Below are positions 61,530 to 64,000 of a stretch of DNA of 64,000 nt, in pieces. The notes beneath the pieces are model-generated. The model saw nothing but the letters and a program-made list of their open reading frames with translations. It was not told where the DNA came from and did not search any database. This stretch comes from Rotaria sp. Silwood1 (taxonomy: Eukaryota; Rotifera; Eurotatoria; Philodinida; Philodinidae), in contig CAJNOP010000079.1 in NCBI GenBank assembly GCA_905250075.1, forward strand, positions 424,645 to 488,644. The letters are read 5' to 3'. The position numbers were made by a program, and so were the translations under genes. Position 1 is the first letter of the stretch. Each line of letters begins with the position of its first letter.

Positions 61530-61789
61530 TTATGTCAACTATACTGGTTTTCATTTCTGTTCTCATTCTTCCTTGTGTAATTGCAACACATGAAAATATT
61601 TCATTTTATATAGATATACTGTTCTGTTATGGACAGGGTCGGCAGATGTCGAGTCAGCTACTTCACACGCTGTGCTATTTGAGTAAGGAAAAATATATAT
61701 AAAATTGGAAAAAAAATCAAAAAAATAATAAAATTTGAAAAAAAAAATACCAAAAACAATTATAAAATATTAAAAAGAACAAAAAAAAA

Positions 61790-61895
61790 AAATAAAATTT
61801 TACATTACTTCGAGAAATTTGTGAATCTTTCTATGGTTCACAATCATGCCTTGGGATAAGGCATTCGAGATAAACTGCTTGCGCTAACCGACTCT
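61790..61895 (-). repeat. Possible tRNA-derived SINE-like remnant with a hairpin
   Basis: On the minus strand, from 61895, the sequence reads gagtcggttagcgcaagcag, in which tagcgcaagcag resembles a Pol III A box (TRGYNNARNNGG). A perfect 7-bp hairpin, atgcctt-atccc-aaggcat, follows, and then a T-rich tail near 61800. No convincing B box (GGTTCGANTCC) or tRNA fold was found, so this is speculative. Confidence 0.25.
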
Positions 61896-62814
61896 TTTTT
61901 TTTAATTCTTTTTTCCAATTCTACTATTTAAGCTTTTGTTTTTTCATCTATTTAAACTACTACACGAAACAAAATGTGAAAAAAAGAAACAGACTGTAAA
62001 AGTATCAACGAGAAAATCTTCAGATGCATAAACTATTCTATATTCATACGATTACTATCTCAATACCATTAAGACCTATAAACAAAACTCATTAAAATAA
62101 AAAAAATAGCGAAATCATCAGAAAACTTAAAAGGAAAATGTACAATTTTATATTATTAGTCTTCACACTTACCTATTGACGTATGTTGTAAAACACTTTT
62201 TTTTTCAAGTATGGCTAAGGATATGATTCTTTTCTCTATTCACATCCAAACCATCAACCAAGTAACAAACACAATCGGCTTGGTAATGAATTGATTTCGT
62301 AATGAATTAATTAATTATAATACAATGTGCTAAATATAGAAGCAATCATTTTTGATCCACACTCTTTTTCTGTTATCAGTTCATTCAGCTATATAGAAAT
62401 GAATTGAATGAAAAATATTGTCGATGAATATGTTCATTCAACTGATGAAATCATGATAAATACTACTAATTTAAAACTCTACTCTTCTTTTTTTTAATTT
62501 CTGACGGCAAAATAAATTAGTTCTTTTTATTCAATTTTATTAATGAATATATGGTTTTTTTGAATACAGAATATGGGTTGATTTTTAAAACTCAAGTAAG
62601 TTTTTATTTAGAATTGAACATCAATACTACACAAGTTTCACGTGGATGTTTTTTTTTCTTCTTTTAGCATAAAACAATGTATAGACTCATATTTTTTTTC
62701 TTCCTTCTTTCATCGCACCTATTGACAAAATAACGTCAATAACCACACCTTAAGTAGAGAAAAAAATCTAACATACGTTTATTATTTTTTGCTTTAAAAG
62801 CGAAAGAAACTATA
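61896..62814. other. Gene-free A/T-rich stretch
   Basis: No ORF or repeat of note. Confidence 0.4.
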
Positions 62815-64000
62815 TTGTCGTCGTTTTATTTTGTTGTTTGTCTGACAAACATCGTCAGGAAGGAGAATAGACTTGATCATTTCGTGAAATTAGATTTGGA
62901 AACAATGGTGAATGCAATAGAGAGGGGGAATTCAAATATAGAATCCATATATAAATTTCGTTTTGATAAGTCTCATGAACATGTTCATTTTACCGATTTT
63001 ATCATTTTCCTTTTTTTATGAGCTCTTGTAGCAAATAAAGATGATTTTTTAATAATGCAAAACGAAAACGATGAATATATATTATTAAAATCTCTGATTA
63101 ATTATACTTCATTTAATTACTTATGAATAACTGTATATACTATTTAAGGAATTAGATGAAGATGAGAATATATTCGATACATTGGAAATTTTTTATTATC
63201 TTAATGTGAATTCATTTTCTACGCCTCTTTTAAGAGAAGAAAATTCAATTTCGTTAGATCTTATAAGTAATTGTGATGAATTTCAATCTGTGAAGAATTT
63301 ATCAGCAACACGAAATCTTAGCAAGAAAAAATATGATTTAGATGATTTTAACACATAGGAACTTATTTTCTCTAGATCTATTGTCATTTTCTCCAATACA
63401 AAATATTTATAGTTCACCATTTCTTCACCACACATTAACGATAGTGAAATAATATTGTCTATATTTATTTTCTGAAAAACAATAACTTCAAATGCCTACT
63501 ATTGAACAGATCGCTCAATATAAAATTATCGACTCTTGAGTATACTTACACGATAACGAACAACTTATTCCTGAAAATTTTGAAAAAAAAACATTCGATT
63601 GTACAAATTCTGACAGTTTAATACAAGCGCATGACAATATTGATCGTTCACTTTTTGAGATTACTTTTCATCTATCACTCTTTTTTACATAATATGTTGG
63701 AATGTTTCGAAAGAGAATATTACCATTTTCACGAGTTGTTTGTCAACTTGCGATTGTTCGATCATTTAACATCTAAGAGAACGAATCTATTCCATGCTCG
63801 GCTACATATCGATTCTATCGAACAATTATGAATAAATGACAATCGTAATAATAAAACTCATTACATGGATAAAGCATAATCAGCTCGATCAGGACGTTTT
63901 AATACACTAACAAAACGATCTAAAATAGATAAATTCAAGAATCCATTTGATCCAAAAGATAAAAAAATATCAATCAAACTTTTTGTAAAAAAAATTATTT
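62815..64000 (+). pseudogene. Decayed multi-exon gene running off the right edge, unrecognised
   Basis: Coding-like plus-strand blocks with the window's usual codon use can be followed. They are 62815-63021 (VKLDLETMVNAIERGNSNIE), 63151-63360 (ELDEDENIFDTLEIFYYLN … KKKYDLDDFNT), 63491-63840 (PTIEQIAQYKIIDS-stop-VYLHD, SLFEITFHLSLFFT-stop-YVGMF, RKRILPFSRVVCQLAIVRSF, ENESIPCSATYRFYRTIMNK) and 63855-64000 (HYMDKA-stop-SARSGRFNT … KNPFDPKDKK). The blocks change frame between one another, which splice sites only partly explain. In-frame stops are TGA 63537-63539 and TAA 63690-63692, 63774-63776 and 63877-63879. I do not recognise the family. The remainder lies beyond the window. Confidence 0.45.

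Noticed and set aside
61298..61702. 134-codon plus-strand ORF
   Set aside because: It is a translation of the telomere-like GTGTGG/CCACAC tract (runs of Thr, His, Pro, Leu) and has no independent coding signal.
1..64000. A genome-wide reassigned genetic code (TAR as Gln, TGA as Trp)
   Set aside because: Nine intact genes, about 3,050 codons in my models, contain no in-frame TAA, TAG or TGA and end at normal stops. The host therefore uses the standard code and only the decayed genes show the pattern.
1..64000. tRNA, rRNA or CRISPR arrays
   Set aside because: No cloverleaf with a B box, no rRNA-like block and no regularly spaced direct repeats were seen by eye.

Overview
This is an AT-rich eukaryotic window with GT-AG introns mostly 50-80 bp long, strong A/T preference at third codon positions, and genes separated by kilobases of A+T-rich DNA. 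I infer a bdelloid rotifer of the Rotaria type. The reasons are the intron style, a mix of animal genes with genes whose known relatives are mainly fungal or bacterial (protoglobin, Baeyer-Villiger-type monooxygenase, SnoaL-like cyclase), and internal tracts resembling TGTGGG, which I recall as the bdelloid telomere repeat. No search was run, so the species is not established.

Layout. 1-5 kb: a ~60-bp tandem repeat, a decayed spliced gene (-), a GATC-rich nest of palindromes and a telomere-like tract. 5-7 kb: a hAT-type MITE, then an intact four-exon RBR ubiquitin ligase (+). 9.8-11.5 kb: a membrane-anchored 5'-nucleotidase-like gene (-). 15.9-18.5 kb: a Tc1/mariner relic and a gamma-glutamylcyclotransferase-like pseudogene (-). 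21.8-22.6 kb: an inverted-repeat element with a smaller hairpin element nested inside. 24 kb: a protoglobin-domain gene (-). 29-33.4 kb: a SnoaL-like pseudogene (-), a single-pass membrane protein with a lambda-repressor-like C-terminus (+) and a six-exon dual-specificity-type phosphatase (+). 35-39.7 kb: a kinase-like remnant and a 14-exon SLC6 transporter (-). 41-45 kb: two small membrane proteins (+) and a ubiquitin-conjugating E2 (-). 46 kb: a piggyBac-type MITE. 52 kb: a secreted CS-alpha-beta defensin-like gene. 54-57.5 kb: short tandem repeats, a second telomere-like tract, a GATA-type microsatellite and a Ginger-like element. 58.5-64 kb: three adjacent decayed genes, a third telomere-like tract and a small hairpin.

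The E2 and the RBR ligase belong to the same pathway but are about 38 kb apart, so there is no evidence that they are linked. The rest look like independent single genes, as expected in an animal. The nine intact genes (about 3,050 codons in my models) obey the standard code with no internal stops.

The most unusual signal is in the decayed genes. Their in-frame stops fall where family motifs or the local sequence suggest Trp (TGA) or Gln (TAA/TAG), while CGA arginine codons, which are one transition from TGA, stay intact. This could reflect context-biased deamination or foreign DNA with a reassigned code, and it can be tested by alignment.
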